Counted from the first letter of the stretch, positions 1 to 8,995 are shown. The stretch: DNA of 17,139 bases from a bacterium (GCA_027037155.1 JALWBK010000323.1:1-17139); one strand, 5' to 3'. Notes: a model not told the origin generated them from the sequence alone. A program made the numbers and translations.

Positions 1-25
1 GCATAGGCGGTCCTCTCTGAAGCAT
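1..25 (-). CDS. possible start of a divergent gene, cut by window edge
   Basis: On the minus strand an ATG at 25-23 is preceded, six bases away, by GGGAGGA (38-32), a good Shine-Dalgarno sequence. Eight codons are visible (MLQRGPPM) with no stop before the window ends. A second in-frame ATG at 4-2 is also preceded by GAGAGGA with the same six-base spacing, because the stretch is an imperfect 21-bp duplication. If real, this gene would diverge from truD with a 57-bp intergenic region. Too little is visible to assign a function, and the signal could be chance. Confidence 0.25.
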
Positions 26-42
26 AGATAGTCCTCCCGGTT
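1..42. repeat. imperfect 21-bp tandem duplication at left edge
   Basis: Two adjacent 21-bp units (1-21 and 22-42) share GCATAG-N3-GTCCTC and match at 14 of 21 positions. On the minus strand each unit reads as a purine-rich ribosome-binding-like sequence, six bases, then ATG. The array may continue beyond the left edge. It is too short to be called a CRISPR or satellite array. Confidence 0.4.
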
Positions 43-50
43 CGGGAGGA
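32..50. promoter_or_regulatory. 8-bp stem, 3-nt loop hairpin upstream of truD
   Basis: TCCTCCCG (32-39) pairs perfectly with CGGGAGGA (43-50) around a GTT loop. No T-run follows on the plus strand, so it is not a standard intrinsic terminator. In a minus-strand transcript the hairpin would bury the Shine-Dalgarno sequence of the possible divergent gene. In a plus-strand transcript it would lie in the leader of truD. The structure is certain from the sequence; its role is inference. Confidence 0.5.
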
Positions 51-82
51 TGCAACAGCAACAATAACGACAAGCGTAAATA

Positions 83-1057
83 ATGTCCGACATTCTCTCC
101 TTCACATTCAAAGAAAGGCCCGAGGACTTTGTAGTTGAAGAGGTACCGGAGGAGCCTTTCTGCGGGTACGGAGAGCACTTAGTTTTGAAGATAAGAAAAA
201 CAGGGGTGTCAACCCTTGATGTCGTATCAGCACTTGCAAACAAACTGGGCATCTCCCAAAAATTGATCGGATACCTCGGCCTTAAAGACAAAGAGGCCGT
301 TGCAGTTCAATTCTTGAGTGTTCCCCAAAGGTTTATCAAAGAAGAGGTGCTGAAAGGCAATTTCCAAGGTTTTGAGATAACAGAAACCTACAGGCATAAC
401 AGGAAGCTCAGAGTGGGTACTCTCAAGGGCAATAGGTTCCGCATCGTACTAAAGGATGTGAGCAGCCCTGAAACGTTAATGAAAAGATTCAAAGAGATTG
501 AAGAAAAGGGGTTTCCCAATTTCTACGACGTTCAGAGATTTGGGGAAAAGCGAAGAAACGTGGATATGGGGCTGAAGCTACTAAAAGGAGAAAAAGTCAA
601 CGTCTCCCCTTACCTAAAGAGGCTTTACGTATCAGCAGTCTCCTCCTGGATCTTTAACAGGTACCTATTGAAAAGAATAAAGCTTGGGCTTTACGACACG
701 GTGATTGAAGGGGATCTTTTGGTAGACGAGTACGGCTTTTGGGTGCCGGAAAAGTACAGCTCTTCAGAAGAAAAGCTCATTCCCACAGGACCTATAGCGG
801 GCTATAAAATGCCCCTCCCGTCAGGGAAGGCTCTGGAGTTGGAAACGCAGGTGTTAAAAGAATGCAATGTAAGTCTTGAGATGTTCAAGCCTTTCAGAGC
901 CAAAGGAAGCAGAAGGCCCATAAAGGTCTATCCTCAAGCACTAAGCATAGAAGTCAAAGGCAAGAAATCCATAGTGAGCTTTTTCCTTCCCAAAGGCTCC
1001 TACGCCACAACTTTACTGAGGTGGTTAAAAGATAGAGATGCTACATCTTTTTGTTAA
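83..1057 (+). CDS. truD: tRNA pseudouridine synthase TruD
   Basis: TruD isomerises uridine 13 in tRNA to pseudouridine in the cytoplasm. The 324-residue protein opens with the family signature FKERPEDFVVEEVP (about 9-22) and contains GLKDKEA around residue 69, where Asp69 corresponds to the catalytic aspartate of the family. NFYDVQRFGEKRRN (about 146-159) is the second conserved block. Length is slightly below that of the E. coli enzyme. ATG at 83 is chosen because an in-frame TAA lies at 77-79 and the conserved N-terminus begins a few residues later. There is no recognisable Shine-Dalgarno sequence before it, which is unlike most other genes here and allows leaderless translation. Its last 20 bases overlap the next gene, so the two are probably co-transcribed. 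Confidence 0.93.
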   Translation: MSDILSFTFKERPEDFVVEEVPEEPFCGYGEHLVLKIRKTGVSTLDVVSALANKLGISQKLIGYLGLKDKEAVAVQFLSVPQRFIKEEVLKGNFQGFEITETYRHNRKLRVGTLKGNRFRIVLKDVSSPETLMKRFKEIEEKGFPNFYDVQRFGEKRRNVDMGLKLLKGEKVNVSPYLKRLYVSAVSSWIFNRYLLKRIKLGLYDTVIEGDLLVDEYGFWVPEKYSSSEEKLIPTGPIAGYKMPLPSGKALELETQVLKECNVSLEMFKPFRAKGSRRPIKVYPQALSIEVKGKKSIVSFFLPKGSYATTLLRWLKDRDATSFC

Positions 1058-1928
1058 CGTTCTTCTTCCCACATACCTGCTCATAGCCTTGGGCTTTCTG
1101 CTGGGCAAGCTAAAGCCCGAGATTGAAACAAAATCTGTGTCAACCTTAGTGCTTTACGTATTGGCCCCGGCACTTATCATCAGCTCTTTGAGAGAATCCC
1201 AGCTCAATCCAGCCACCATCCCCTTCATCGCCTGGGCATGTGTGATGGTGGTAGCGGGATGCTATTTAACAACCGTTGCCATTGAAAAAGTGTTACTTAA
1301 AAGGCGAAGCGAAGCCATTGAGTTATCTGTAACCTTCATGAACTCAGGTTACTTGGGAATTCCCCTTATCTTTCTGCTGTTTGGGGAAGACTTTTTCAAA
1401 GTCGCCATCACCTACTCTGTTATCATGACCTTCTTGCATTTTTCCTTTGGCATCGTGATCTTGCAAGGTGGAGATTTTAAGGCCGGTATAGCAGAGGCAC
1501 TGAAGCTTCCTTTAATTTACGCCTTGATAGCTGCACCACTGGTAAACAGCATCCCACTGCCCCAAGGCCTTGAGAAGATGCTAAAGATGACGGGACTTGC
1601 CACCATACCCGTGATGCTGATAACCACAGGAATCAGCCTTTCACGCATAAGACCCCAAGGCATAAAAGTAGCCCTTTGGTCAAGCATCCTCCGCTTTGCA
1701 GCAGGCTTCGGCTGGGCGTTACTTGCAGCACTGCCTTGGGGTATACCTACCACCATAAAAGCTGCTGTAGTCGTACAATCAAGCCTTCCCTCGGCGGTGA
1801 TGAACTACGTGCTGTGCGATAGATTCGGCAAAGAGCCAGATCTTGCAGCGTCTATTATCTTTTTCTCAACCCTGATCTTTCCCCTCTTCCTTCCCATGCT
1901 CAAGCTTGCCCTTGCGATAGCGGGCTAA
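1038..1928 (+). CDS. auxin efflux carrier (AEC) family permease
   Basis: A 296-residue, highly hydrophobic integral membrane protein with about ten predicted helices, starting with a membrane segment ([21 protein letters not shown]) typical of the AEC family. The internal [11 protein letters not shown] segment resembles the conserved N-x-G-x-x-x-P-L region of the family, and PSAVMNYVL near the C-terminus resembles its second conserved half. Bacterial AEC members export or import organic anions such as malate; the substrate here cannot be read from sequence. It overlaps truD by 20 bp. GAGGTGG lies 13 bases upstream of ATG 1038, a poor spacing, so translational coupling to truD is likely. Its 3' end overlaps the convergent flavoprotein gene by 63 bp. 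Confidence 0.85.
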   Translation: MLHLFVNVLLPTYLLIALGFLLGKLKPEIETKSVSTLVLYVLAPALIISSLRESQLNPATIPFIAWACVMVVAGCYLTTVAIEKVLLKRRSEAIELSVTFMNSGYLGIPLIFLLFGEDFFKVAITYSVIMTFLHFSFGIVILQGGDFKAGIAEALKLPLIYALIAAPLVNSIPLPQGLEKMLKMTGLATIPVMLITTGISLSRIRPQGIKVALWSSILRFAAGFGWALLAALPWGIPTTIKAAVVVQSSLPSAVMNYVLCDRFGKEPDLAASIIFFSTLIFPLFLPMLKLALAIAG

Positions 1929-2723
1929 CCTCTTTTTTATGAGAGGTCTTACCTCAAGATACCTCGCACCCGATGGGAAAACCTCCTCCTCAAAGTGCCT
2001 TTTCATATTGGCAGGAGTCCACCTGTGATTCTCAACATTAGAAAACCTCACCCCCAGCCTTCCGTCCTCAATCACTATGTGGCCGTATATATTGCAAACA
2101 GGGCACCTCACCCTTAGATCCACCACCTCCAAAAGGCTGTTTCCACAAACAGGACATATCCCCTCTTTTCCTCTTTCATCTCCCAAAAGCAAACGTTCAG
2201 CAGCCTCACGGCACCTCGCCATTGCCCTATCGTCCAACAGAATCTCGCCAGGGCCCTGACACTTCACGCAAAAGCTATCAACTATCCTGTAACCAAGGGA
2301 AAGCAAAAAGATAGAGCCCTCTGCCATACTCACTCCCTGCCAGTGCTCAACCCCATAGGGCACTATCAGCACCGCAGGCCTGTCCACTAAGAGCCTCGGC
2401 TCGTTAAACATGAGGTTCATACTTCTATCAAGCAACATCTTCAGAATACCTGCAACCTGTAAAATATAGGTGGGAACAGCCACCACCAAAGCATTCGCCT
2501 CCACCATCTTCTGATGAATAAGCTTCACATCATCGTCTATGGGACATTCAACCTTCTTAAAGACACACCTCATACATCCGGTGCAGGGCTTAATAGAATA
2601 ATCGGTGAGCCTTATCATCTCCGTTTCTGCCCCTTTATCTTCCGCCTCAAGAAGAACTTCTCTAACCGCAAGCTCAGAGTTTCCAAACCTGCGACAACTT
2701 GCTACTATCCCCAAAACCTTCAT
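1866..2723 (-). CDS. iron-sulfur flavoprotein (NADPH-dependent FMN reductase fold)
   Basis: A 285-residue flavodoxin-like protein. The N-terminus [17 protein letters not shown] is the phosphate-binding strand-loop of the FMN reductase family. Cys47, Cys50, Cys53 and Cys60 form the compact C-x2-C-x2-C-x6-C motif that holds a 4Fe-4S cluster in archaeal-type iron-sulfur flavoproteins (Isf). A C-terminal extension contains CPVC (190-193) and CPVC (207-210), which reads as a zinc ribbon or rubredoxin-like knuckle and is not part of the minimal Isf fold. The family transfers electrons, for example from ferredoxin to O2 or peroxide; the acceptor here is unknown. I start at ATG 2723 because the 21 extra residues upstream do not match the family and would overlap the divergent gene. 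GGGGTG lies upstream at a usable distance. Confidence 0.85.
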   Translation of the reverse strand: MKVLGIVASCRRFGNSELAVREVLLEAEDKGAETEMIRLTDYSIKPCTGCMRCVFKKVECPIDDDVKLIHQKMVEANALVVAVPTYILQVAGILKMLLDRSMNLMFNEPRLLVDRPAVLIVPYGVEHWQGVSMAEGSIFLLSLGYRIVDSFCVKCQGPGEILLDDRAMARCREAAERLLLGDERGKEGICPVCGNSLLEVVDLRVRCPVCNIYGHIVIEDGRLGVRFSNVENHRWTPANMKRHFEEEVFPSGARYLEVRPLIKKRLARYRKGKLEHGKEEGKDQG

Positions 2724-2737
2724 CCTCAAACACCCCT

Positions 2738-2765
2738 TTACTATGCGGTTTTTGTGCAATAATAT
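2738..2765 (+). promoter_or_regulatory. weak candidate promoter for the AI-2E-type gene
   Basis: TTTACT (2738-2743), 16 bases, then TAATAT (2760-2765) is a 4/6 plus 4/6 match to a sigma-70 promoter in the 51-bp divergent intergenic region. Transcription would begin near 2772, three bases before ATG 2775, leaving no room for a Shine-Dalgarno sequence; none is visible upstream either. This fits a leaderless message but may be chance in AT-rich sequence. Confidence 0.25.
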
Positions 2766-2774
2766 TCTGGTAGA

Positions 2775-3845
2775 ATGGAAAAGCAAAGATTCTTCACCCT
2801 CTCTTTTATAAGTCTCCTCGTCGCCATAGCCGTAACAGCCCTCTACCTTCTCTCTCCCTTTGCCAAACCTCTCTTATGGGCCGCCATCTTTACCCTCATA
2901 CTCACCCCTGCCCACAACTTCCTGAGGAAAAGGGTAAAAAACAACACCTTCTCGGCACTTATTATCACCTCGGTAGTAGTTTTTGCCTTCATAGTACCAC
3001 TGATCACCTTTGGAATAGTAGCACTTAAAGAGCTGGTAGAGTTAACCAGACACGTGGTAGAACGCTACAAACACCTTAGCCCTGATGAGCTTCAAAGACA
3101 GCTCATGTCCCTACCGATAGCGAGCCATATTCTTAAACATCTTCCTCAAAAGAGCCTTGATCCACACCTGCTCTCCAAGGCGCTTTTGTCCAACCTAAAG
3201 ATGATAGCCAACCTATCCGCATCCCAATTGAAAAGCATGATCATAACCACCGGAACGACCTTGACCAAGCTCTTTATCTTTGTGTTTGCCCTATTCTTTT
3301 TACTCAAAGACTCCCAAACCTTTGCCCATCACATCTATCGGTTCACACCCTTGGAAGAGGAGGACAAAAGGGACATCCTCTCCAGCATATACACCACCAC
3401 GCTTAGCGTCGTTTACGGCACCGTGGGAACCGCCTTAGCCCAGGGTACTGCCTCCCTTGCTATTTACACCGTGCTTGGCGTTCCTTATCCCTACGTTTGG
3501 GCCCTTGCCACAGCCTATGCCTCCTTTATACCACCCTTTGGTGCTTCCATCGCGTGGTTGCCCATTGCAGCGTATCTCACCTTCAAGGTGAGCTGGGTAA
3601 AAGGGCTCATAATGCTGATTCTGGGTCTTCTCATCATTTCCTCTATGGATAACATCATTAAGCCCTTGATTATGAAAAACCGGGTTCACGCCCCCTACAT
3701 AATCCTCTTCTTCGCCATCTTTGGCGGTCTCTTAAAGTTCGGATTTATAGGCATGTTCTTGGGCCCCATACTCTTCAACCTGCTTTTTACTCTCGCCAAG
3801 ATCTATGAACAGAAGTTCATCGGGAAAAATCCCCAAGAGAACTAA
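2775..3845 (+). CDS. AI-2E / PerM family membrane protein
   Basis: A 356-residue membrane protein with the AI-2E transporter (formerly UPF0118, PerM) layout: two N-terminal helices (about 8-50), a third (about 60-85), a long soluble helical stretch (about 87-155), then helices from about 160 onward. The C-terminal half contains the glycine/proline-rich [21 protein letters not shown] region and the [18 protein letters not shown] segment characteristic of the family. Members have been linked to autoinducer-2 export or to Na+/H+ antiport; the substrate is not evident here. ATG 2775 is the first in-frame start compatible with the hydrophobic N-terminus, but it has no good ribosome-binding site. 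The gene diverges from the flavoprotein gene and ends 45 bp before the 12-gene run. Confidence 0.85.
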   Translation: MEKQRFFTLSFISLLVAIAVTALYLLSPFAKPLLWAAIFTLILTPAHNFLRKRVKNNTFSALIITSVVVFAFIVPLITFGIVALKELVELTRHVVERYKHLSPDELQRQLMSLPIASHILKHLPQKSLDPHLLSKALLSNLKMIANLSASQLKSMIITTGTTLTKLFIFVFALFFLLKDSQTFAHHIYRFTPLEEEDKRDILSSIYTTTLSVVYGTVGTALAQGTASLAIYTVLGVPYPYVWALATAYASFIPPFGASIAWLPIAAYLTFKVSWVKGLIMLILGLLIISSMDNIIKPLIMKNRVHAPYIILFFAIFGGLLKFGFIGMFLGPILFNLLFTLAKIYEQKFIGKNPQEN

Positions 3846-3848
3846 GAC

Positions 3849-3877
3849 TTTACACCCTCATCGGTTCGGTGTATAAA
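3849..3877 (+). promoter_or_regulatory. near-consensus promoter with embedded dyad
   Basis: TTTACA (3849-3854), a 17-bp spacer and TATAAA (3872-3877) match sigma-70 consensus at 5/6 and 5/6. A 6-bp inverted repeat, TACACC (3851-3856) and GGTGTA (3868-3873), spans the spacer and overlaps both promoter boxes, an arrangement suited to a repressor operator. Transcription would start near 3884, only about 7 bases before ATG 3891. The AAGGGG (3876-3881) that could serve as ribosome-binding site would then lie outside this transcript but be usable by read-through from upstream. The same dyad could also form an RNA hairpin, but no T-run follows. Confidence 0.5.
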
Positions 3878-3890
3878 GGGGCACGCAATT

Positions 3891-4310
3891 ATGCAAGTTG
3901 TTGAAGCCAAGATAAGGGTAAGATACGAAGAGACCGATAGAATGGGAGCTGCTTATTACGCCAACTACTTGGTATGGTTTGAAGTGGGAAGAACTGAACT
4001 GCTAAGGGCGATTGGTCTACCCTACCGAGAGATGGAGGAAAAGCATAAGTGTGTTCTGCCCGTGGTGGAAGCCTTCTGCAAGTACAGACGCTCTGTGGGA
4101 TACGACGAAGAGATCACGATAAAGACTGCCATAAAAGAGGCAAAAAGAAGAGGCATCACCTTTGAATACAACCTGTACCGGGACGAAGAGCTTGTGGCCC
4201 AGGGATACACGAAACATGTGGTGATAGATCCGCAGGGCAAAGTGAGAAGCTTTCCAGAAGAGATATACAAAACCCTTGCAAGGATAGCAGATGGAGGTAA
4301 TAAAACCTGA
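3891..4310 (+). CDS. YbgC/FadM-like hotdog acyl-CoA thioesterase
   Basis: A 139-residue protein with the 4-hydroxybenzoyl-CoA thioesterase (4HBT) hotdog signature: [20 protein letters not shown], with Asp16 in the position of the catalytic aspartate, followed by the long central helix [14 protein letters not shown]. The family hydrolyses acyl-CoA or acyl-ACP thioesters in the cytoplasm. No tol-pal genes are nearby, so the name ybgC is not justified by context. AAGGGG lies 9 bases upstream of ATG 3891. The gene leads the 12-gene run and overlaps hisD by 20 bp. The acyl-CoA ligase further down the same run could make substrates for it, but that is speculation. Confidence 0.88.
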   Translation: MQVVEAKIRVRYEETDRMGAAYYANYLVWFEVGRTELLRAIGLPYREMEEKHKCVLPVVEAFCKYRRSVGYDEEITIKTAIKEAKRRGITFEYNLYRDEELVAQGYTKHVVIDPQGKVRSFPEEIYKTLARIADGGNKT

Positions 4311-5571
4311 AGGGATAGCAGATCTATCCAGCCTTACAAGAATCCACACCTTTACAGATCCCTCTATAACCAAAAGAGTACTGGAGATTATTGAAGCAGT
4401 AAAAGCAAGAGGGGACCAGGCATTAAGGGAATTTACCCTCCAGTTTGACAGATGGGATCCCCAAGATGACTTTGAGGTAAGTAAAGAGCAGCTAAAGAAA
4501 GCCTGGGAATCTTTAGAGGGAGAAATCCAAAGAGCGCTCTTACACGCCAAAAAGAGGATTGAAAGGTACCACAGACAGCAGGTGGAAAAGTCCTGGTTTA
4601 TAGAAGAAGGTGGATCCCTTCTCGGAATGCTGGTGCGCCCCCTTGATAGGGTTGGAGTCTATGTGCCCGGTGGGAGAGCTGCGTACCCGTCCACAGTACT
4701 TATGAACGTGGTTCCCGCAAAGGTGGCAGGGGTAAATGAGGTCATCATGTGCGTCCCCGCCCCGCAGGGATACAAGAATCCTTATGTGTTAGGAGCGGCA
4801 CACATAGCAGAGGTGGACAGGGTCTTTTTGGTTGGAGGAGCCCAGGCAGTAGCGGCCATGGCTTTCGGCACAGAAAGCATACCTAAGGTGGACAAAATTG
4901 TAGGCCCCGGAAACATCTATGTGGCAGAAGCGAAAAGGCTCGTCTATGGCGAAGTGGATATAGACAGCATAGCAGGTCCCAGCGAGATACTGATAATCAC
5001 AGACGGCAGTACATCGGCAGCTTTGGTAGCGGCAGATCTGCTCTCCCAGGCAGAGCACGACCCTATGGCACGCTCCATACTGATAAGCACCGACAAAACC
5101 TTTGCCAAACAGGTAATTGATGAGGTTGAAAGTCAGCTTGAAAGCCTGCCCACCAAGGAAGTGGCAGAGGCCTCATGGAAGGAGAACGGAACGGTTATAG
5201 TAGCAGATACATTAGATGAGGCAGCGCAGATAGCCAATTCCATCGCACCTGAACATTTAGAAGTATTAGTTGAATCACCCTGGGAGCTCATACCAAAGCT
5301 TAAAAACGCCGGTGCCATCTTTGTGGGCCCATACTCCCCAGAACCCATTGGGGACTACATTGCCGGTCCCAACCACACCTTACCCACTGGAACCAGGTCT
5401 CGCTTCTCATCCCCTTTGGGCGCGTACCATTTCTACAAGAGAACATCCCTTATCGCCCTTGATAAAGCGCTCTTTGAAAAGCTTGCTGACGATGCCGTCA
5501 AAATAGCGGAAGTAGAAGGACTCATCGCACATAAAAGGTCTATAACAAAACGGCTGGGGGAGGAGGATTAA
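4291..5571 (+). CDS. hisD: histidinol dehydrogenase HisD
   Basis: HisD performs the last two steps of histidine synthesis, oxidising L-histidinol to L-histidine with two NAD+. The 426-residue protein is nearly full length relative to the 434-residue E. coli enzyme. All key residues are visible: zinc ligands Gln253 and His256 in SQAEHDP, Asp355 in [10 protein letters not shown] and His414 in LIAHKRS, and the catalytic pair Glu321-His322 in [19 protein letters not shown] and AGPSEILI are further family signatures. It overlaps the thioesterase by 20 bp, and its TAA shares one base with the ATG of ppsA. It is an orphan his gene: no other histidine gene is in the window, as is common in bacteria with dispersed his genes. 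Confidence 0.97.
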   Translation: MEVIKPEGIADLSSLTRIHTFTDPSITKRVLEIIEAVKARGDQALREFTLQFDRWDPQDDFEVSKEQLKKAWESLEGEIQRALLHAKKRIERYHRQQVEKSWFIEEGGSLLGMLVRPLDRVGVYVPGGRAAYPSTVLMNVVPAKVAGVNEVIMCVPAPQGYKNPYVLGAAHIAEVDRVFLVGGAQAVAAMAFGTESIPKVDKIVGPGNIYVAEAKRLVYGEVDIDSIAGPSEILIITDGSTSAALVAADLLSQAEHDPMARSILISTDKTFAKQVIDEVESQLESLPTKEVAEASWKENGTVIVADTLDEAAQIANSIAPEHLEVLVESPWELIPKLKNAGAIFVGPYSPEPIGDYIAGPNHTLPTGTRSRFSSPLGAYHFYKRTSLIALDKALFEKLADDAVKIAEVEGLIAHKRSITKRLGEED

Positions 5572-7991
5572 TGGGGTACAAGTACATCAAGTGGCTTGAC
5601 GAAATCACCATGGAAGATCTGCCCCTTGTAGGAGGAAAGAACGCCTCTTTGGGTGAGATGTACAACGCTCTATCTCCTAAGGGGATAAACATCCCTTACG
5701 GCTTTGCCATCACCACAGACGCCTACTGGCACTTTGTGGAAAGCAATAACCTCAAGCCTAAAATTAAGGAGATCCTTCAGAACTTAGACACCTCCAATGT
5801 TGAAGACCTCTCCATGAGAGGGAAAAGGGTTAGGGATCTCATCTACTATTCGCCCCTTCCAGAGGATCTGAGAAAAGAGATTGAACAGGCCTACCTTGAA
5901 CTCTGCGAGAGGTATGGTCCTGACACCGATGTGGCGGTTAGATCCTCAGCTTCAGCAGAAGACCTTCCCGATGCATCCTTTGCAGGACAGCAGGACACTT
6001 ACCTGAACATCAGAGGTGTAGAAAGGGTTATAGACGCCTGTAAGAAGTGTTTCGCATCTCTCTTTACCGATCGTGCCATATCCTACAGGTACGACAAGGG
6101 CTTTGATCAGTTCAGCGTAGGACTCTCCATAGGCGTTCAGAAAATGGTAAGATCCGATCTTGCCTGCAGCGGTGTCATGTTCACCATAGATACGGAAAGC
6201 GGATTTAAGGATGTGGTCTTCATCACCGCCACCTATGGGTTAGGTGAAGTCTTGGTCCAAGGTGAGGTTAATCCTGATGAGTACTATGTCTTCAAACCCA
6301 CGCTGAAAAAGGGATACAGGCCCATTATCCGCAAGGTCTTGGGCAAGAAACAGGTCAAAATGATCTACTCTGACAAGGTAGGCACCAAAACCGTGAAAAA
6401 GGTGGCTGTGCCTGCTGAAAAGAGGGAGCAGTTTGCCTTAACCGATGATGAGATAATCAAGCTGGCCAACTGGGCACTCATCATAGAGGAGCATTACTCC
6501 CAAAAGGCCGGGGTCTATCGTCCCATGGACATTGAGTGGGCAAAGGACGGCATCCTGAACGAGCTTTTTGTGGTCCAGGCAAGACCCGAAACCGTCCACT
6601 CCCAAAAAGAGGAAAACATCTTAGAGATATACAGGCTAAAAGAGAGGAGCAAGGTTCTGGTAACAGGGAAGAGCGTTGGAAACAAGATCGGAACGGGCAA
6701 GGTAAGGGTGATAAACTCTGTAAAAGAGATGCACAAGTTCCAGAAGGGCGAGGTGCTGGTAACCGAAATGACCGACCCCGACTGGGAGCCAATAATGAAG
6801 CTTGCCTCGGCCATCATCACCGAAAGGGGTGGAAGAACCTGCCACGCAGCCATAGTGGCGAGAGAGTTAGGCGTTCCTGCAGTGGTAGGCGCCCAGGGAG
6901 CCTTAGAAAAGCTGAAAACGGGACAGGAAGTAACGGTCTCCTGTGCAGAGGGCGATGTGGGCTACGTGTACGAGGGGATACTGGACTACGAAGTGGAAAG
7001 GATTGAGCTCACCAACCTTCCAACGCCCAAGACCAAGGTGATGATGATCTTAGGCAATCCTGAAGAGGCCTTCAACTACGCCAAGATCCCCAACGACGGG
7101 GTGGGACTGGCAAGATTAGAGTTCATCATAGGCTCTTACATCAAGATACACCCTATGGCTCTTGTAAAGTTCAACGAACTGCCCGATGGGGATGAAAAGG
7201 ATAAGATTGCGGAGCTTACCAAGGGGTACGAAGACAAGACCCAGTACTTTGTTGACAAGTTAGCGGAGGGAGTGGCGACCATAGCCGCTGCAGTTTATCC
7301 CAACCCGGTTATAGTGAGAATGAGTGATTTCAAATCCAACGAGTACGCAAATCTTATAGGTGGAAAGTTCTTTGAACCTATGGAAAGCAACCCCATGCTG
7401 GGATGGCGCGGAGCCAGCAGATACTACCACCCCAACTACAGGGAGGGCTTCGCTCTTGAATGCAAGGCCATAAAGAAGGTAAGGGATGAGATGGGCCTTC
7501 ACAACGTAAAGGTCATGATCCCCTTCTGCAGAACTCCCGAGGAAGGATGGAAGGTCATAAAGGAGATGAAGAAAAACGGTCTTGTCCAGGGAGAAAACGG
7601 CCTTGAGGTCTACGTGATGTGCGAGCTACCCGTCAATGTCATTCTCGCAGATGAGTTCGCCAAGGTGTTTGACGGATTCTCCATAGGCTCCAACGACCTT
7701 ACCCAGTTAGTCTTGGGTGTTGATAGGGACTCGGAACTCATCGCGCATCTGTACGACGAAAGAAACGAAGCAGTGAAGAGAATGGTTGAGATGGTGATAA
7801 AAACCGCCCACGAAAACGGAAAACCTGTGGGCATCTGCGGTCAGGCACCCTCTGATTACCCAGAGTTTGCAGAGTTTTTGGTGAAGTGTGGCATAGACAG
7901 CATCTCCCTCACCCCCGATACGGTCCTTTCAGGAAGGCTCACCATACTCAAGGCAGAAGGCAAAATAACAAAGGAGGAAAGCCAAACATGA
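5571..7991 (+). CDS. ppsA: phosphoenolpyruvate synthase (pyruvate, water dikinase)
   Basis: PpsA converts pyruvate, ATP and water to phosphoenolpyruvate, AMP and phosphate, the entry step of gluconeogenesis from pyruvate. The 806-residue chain has the three expected parts: an N-terminal ATP-grasp-like domain (WLDEITMEDLPLVGGKNASLGEM at the start, split here only for reference, and VAVRSSASAEDLPDASFAGQ with Arg124), the swivelling phosphohistidine domain with GGRTCHAAIVARELG where His425 is the phosphorylated residue, and the C-terminal barrel with GSNDLTQLVLGVDRD and CGQAPS where Cys756 is the expected proton donor. The presence of these signatures and the length near 792 favour PEP synthase over pyruvate phosphate dikinase. 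GGGGGAGGAGG precedes the ATG. It overlaps hisD by 1 bp and the next gene by 4 bp (ATGA). Confidence 0.97.
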   Translation: MGYKYIKWLDEITMEDLPLVGGKNASLGEMYNALSPKGINIPYGFAITTDAYWHFVESNNLKPKIKEILQNLDTSNVEDLSMRGKRVRDLIYYSPLPEDLRKEIEQAYLELCERYGPDTDVAVRSSASAEDLPDASFAGQQDTYLNIRGVERVIDACKKCFASLFTDRAISYRYDKGFDQFSVGLSIGVQKMVRSDLACSGVMFTIDTESGFKDVVFITATYGLGEVLVQGEVNPDEYYVFKPTLKKGYRPIIRKVLGKKQVKMIYSDKVGTKTVKKVAVPAEKREQFALTDDEIIKLANWALIIEEHYSQKAGVYRPMDIEWAKDGILNELFVVQARPETVHSQKEENILEIYRLKERSKVLVTGKSVGNKIGTGKVRVINSVKEMHKFQKGEVLVTEMTDPDWEPIMKLASAIITERGGRTCHAAIVARELGVPAVVGAQGALEKLKTGQEVTVSCAEGDVGYVYEGILDYEVERIELTNLPTPKTKVMMILGNPEEAFNYAKIPNDGVGLARLEFIIGSYIKIHPMALVKFNELPDGDEKDKIAELTKGYEDKTQYFVDKLAEGVATIAAAVYPNPVIVRMSDFKSNEYANLIGGKFFEPMESNPMLGWRGASRYYHPNYREGFALECKAIKKVRDEMGLHNVKVMIPFCRTPEEGWKVIKEMKKNGLVQGENGLEVYVMCELPVNVILADEFAKVFDGFSIGSNDLTQLVLGVDRDSELIAHLYDERNEAVKRMVEMVIKTAHENGKPVGICGQAPSDYPEFAEFLVKCGIDSISLTPDTVLSGRLTILKAEGKITKEESQT

Positions 7992-8995
7992 TAGTGATAA
8001 AAGTGGTACTGGGGTTAATATTCCTTTTAATTGCTGCAGGAGCCCTCTTTATAGGTGGACTGGCTATCTGGGCCAAGAACTACAAATTAGGAATCCCATC
8101 GTGCGTCATAGGGCTTCTTGGTCTTGTTGAGACTTATGAAACCTTCACCTACTCCCATCCCTTCATCTTCTGGCTGCTCTTCATCGCCTTCCTTTTGGGA
8201 GCCGGTGCTGCCGCCCTATACATCACAGAGCCAGAGCTCGGGGTGATAGACTGGTTCAAATCGCCTGAACAGCTCATAAAAGAGGGCAAGAAGGACAAAG
8301 CAACTATCAAGTACAGAAGGAAGAAGATGTGGAGGGAAGCTGCAAAGCTCTACGAGGAGCTGGGCTACTACACCTCCGCCTCTATATGCTACGAAGAGTT
8401 AGGAGACTGGAAGGAGGTAGCTCGTATCTACGAGATTTTAGCTGAAAAGGAGGAACACGGCGATTACTACCTGAGAAGGGCAAGAGAGATCTATGAAGAA
8501 AAACTTGGAGACCTCAAAAGGGCCGCTGAGATACTGGAAAAACTGGCCCAGTTAGAAGAGTGGTACTGGGATGATGCTGCCAAGGCATGGGAAAAGGTGG
8601 GAGACACTGAAAAGGCTCAAAAGTGCTGGGAAACTGCCTTTGAGGTGAACAAAAGAAGAGCCACCGAGGAAGACGGTGTATTCTGGAGCGATGTGGCAGA
8701 CATCTGTGAAAGGCTGGGAAGGATAGACGAAGCGATAGAGGCGTACAAGAAGTTCCTTGAATATGCCCAGAAGATGGATCAAGAAGAAGGCAAGGGCTGG
8801 ATCAGACACGTTGCAGAAACCTATTACGCCCTCTACAGGCTGACAGGTGATGAAGAATACAAGAAGAAAGGAGACGAGGCCCTTGAACAGTATAAAAAGT
8901 ACCTTGACGAGGTGGTGAAGGACGAAAAGTTCAAAAAGGAGCTTATAGAAGAAGTGCTTCGCTGGCAGAAAGAACGAGTAGAAATTGAGCTGTAA
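7988..8995 (+). CDS. membrane-anchored TPR-like helical repeat protein, function unknown
   Basis: A 335-residue protein that I do not recognise by name. The N-terminus is hydrophobic: a helix at about 2-28, a weaker one at about 34-47 and a third at about 58-79, so it is probably anchored in the inner membrane. From about residue 95 it is charged and helical, with tetratricopeptide-like units such as [76 protein letters not shown] and [17 protein letters not shown]. Such arrays bind partner proteins. I start at ATG 7988, which overlaps the ppsA stop (ATGA) and follows AAAGGAGG; longer in-frame readings only re-read ppsA. It lies between the two gluconeogenic genes and shares one base with the next gene. 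A role in organising neighbouring enzymes or envelope partners is speculation. Confidence 0.8.
   Translation: MIVIKVVLGLIFLLIAAGALFIGGLAIWAKNYKLGIPSCVIGLLGLVETYETFTYSHPFIFWLLFIAFLLGAGAAALYITEPELGVIDWFKSPEQLIKEGKKDKATIKYRRKKMWREAAKLYEELGYYTSASICYEELGDWKEVARIYEILAEKEEHGDYYLRRAREIYEEKLGDLKRAAEILEKLAQLEEWYWDDAAKAWEKVGDTEKAQKCWETAFEVNKRRATEEDGVFWSDVADICERLGRIDEAIEAYKKFLEYAQKMDQEEGKGWIRHVAETYYALYRLTGDEEYKKKGDEALEQYKKYLDEVVKDEKFKKELIEEVLRWQKERVEIEL

Noticed and set aside
1..42. End of a CRISPR array
   Set aside because: Only two imperfect adjacent 21-bp units without spacers are visible, and no cas genes are present.
3851..3873. Intrinsic terminator after the AI-2E-type gene
   Set aside because: The stem is only 6 bp with an 11-base loop and is followed by TATAAAGG, not a T-run; the promoter/operator reading fits better.
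4017..4550. 177-codon open frame on the minus strand
   Set aside because: It lies antisense to the thioesterase and hisD, both with full catalytic motifs, and its translation shows no recognisable domain; it is a by-product of coding bias.
6536..7006. 156-codon plus-strand frame inside ppsA
   Set aside because: It is a shifted reading of the conserved phosphohistidine domain of ppsA with arginine/glycine-rich low-complexity content and no supporting start signal of its own.
7886..7987. Longer N-terminus for the TPR-like gene
   Set aside because: The extra residues only re-read ppsA in another frame; AAAGGAGG before ATG 7988 and the hydrophobic N-terminus fix the start.
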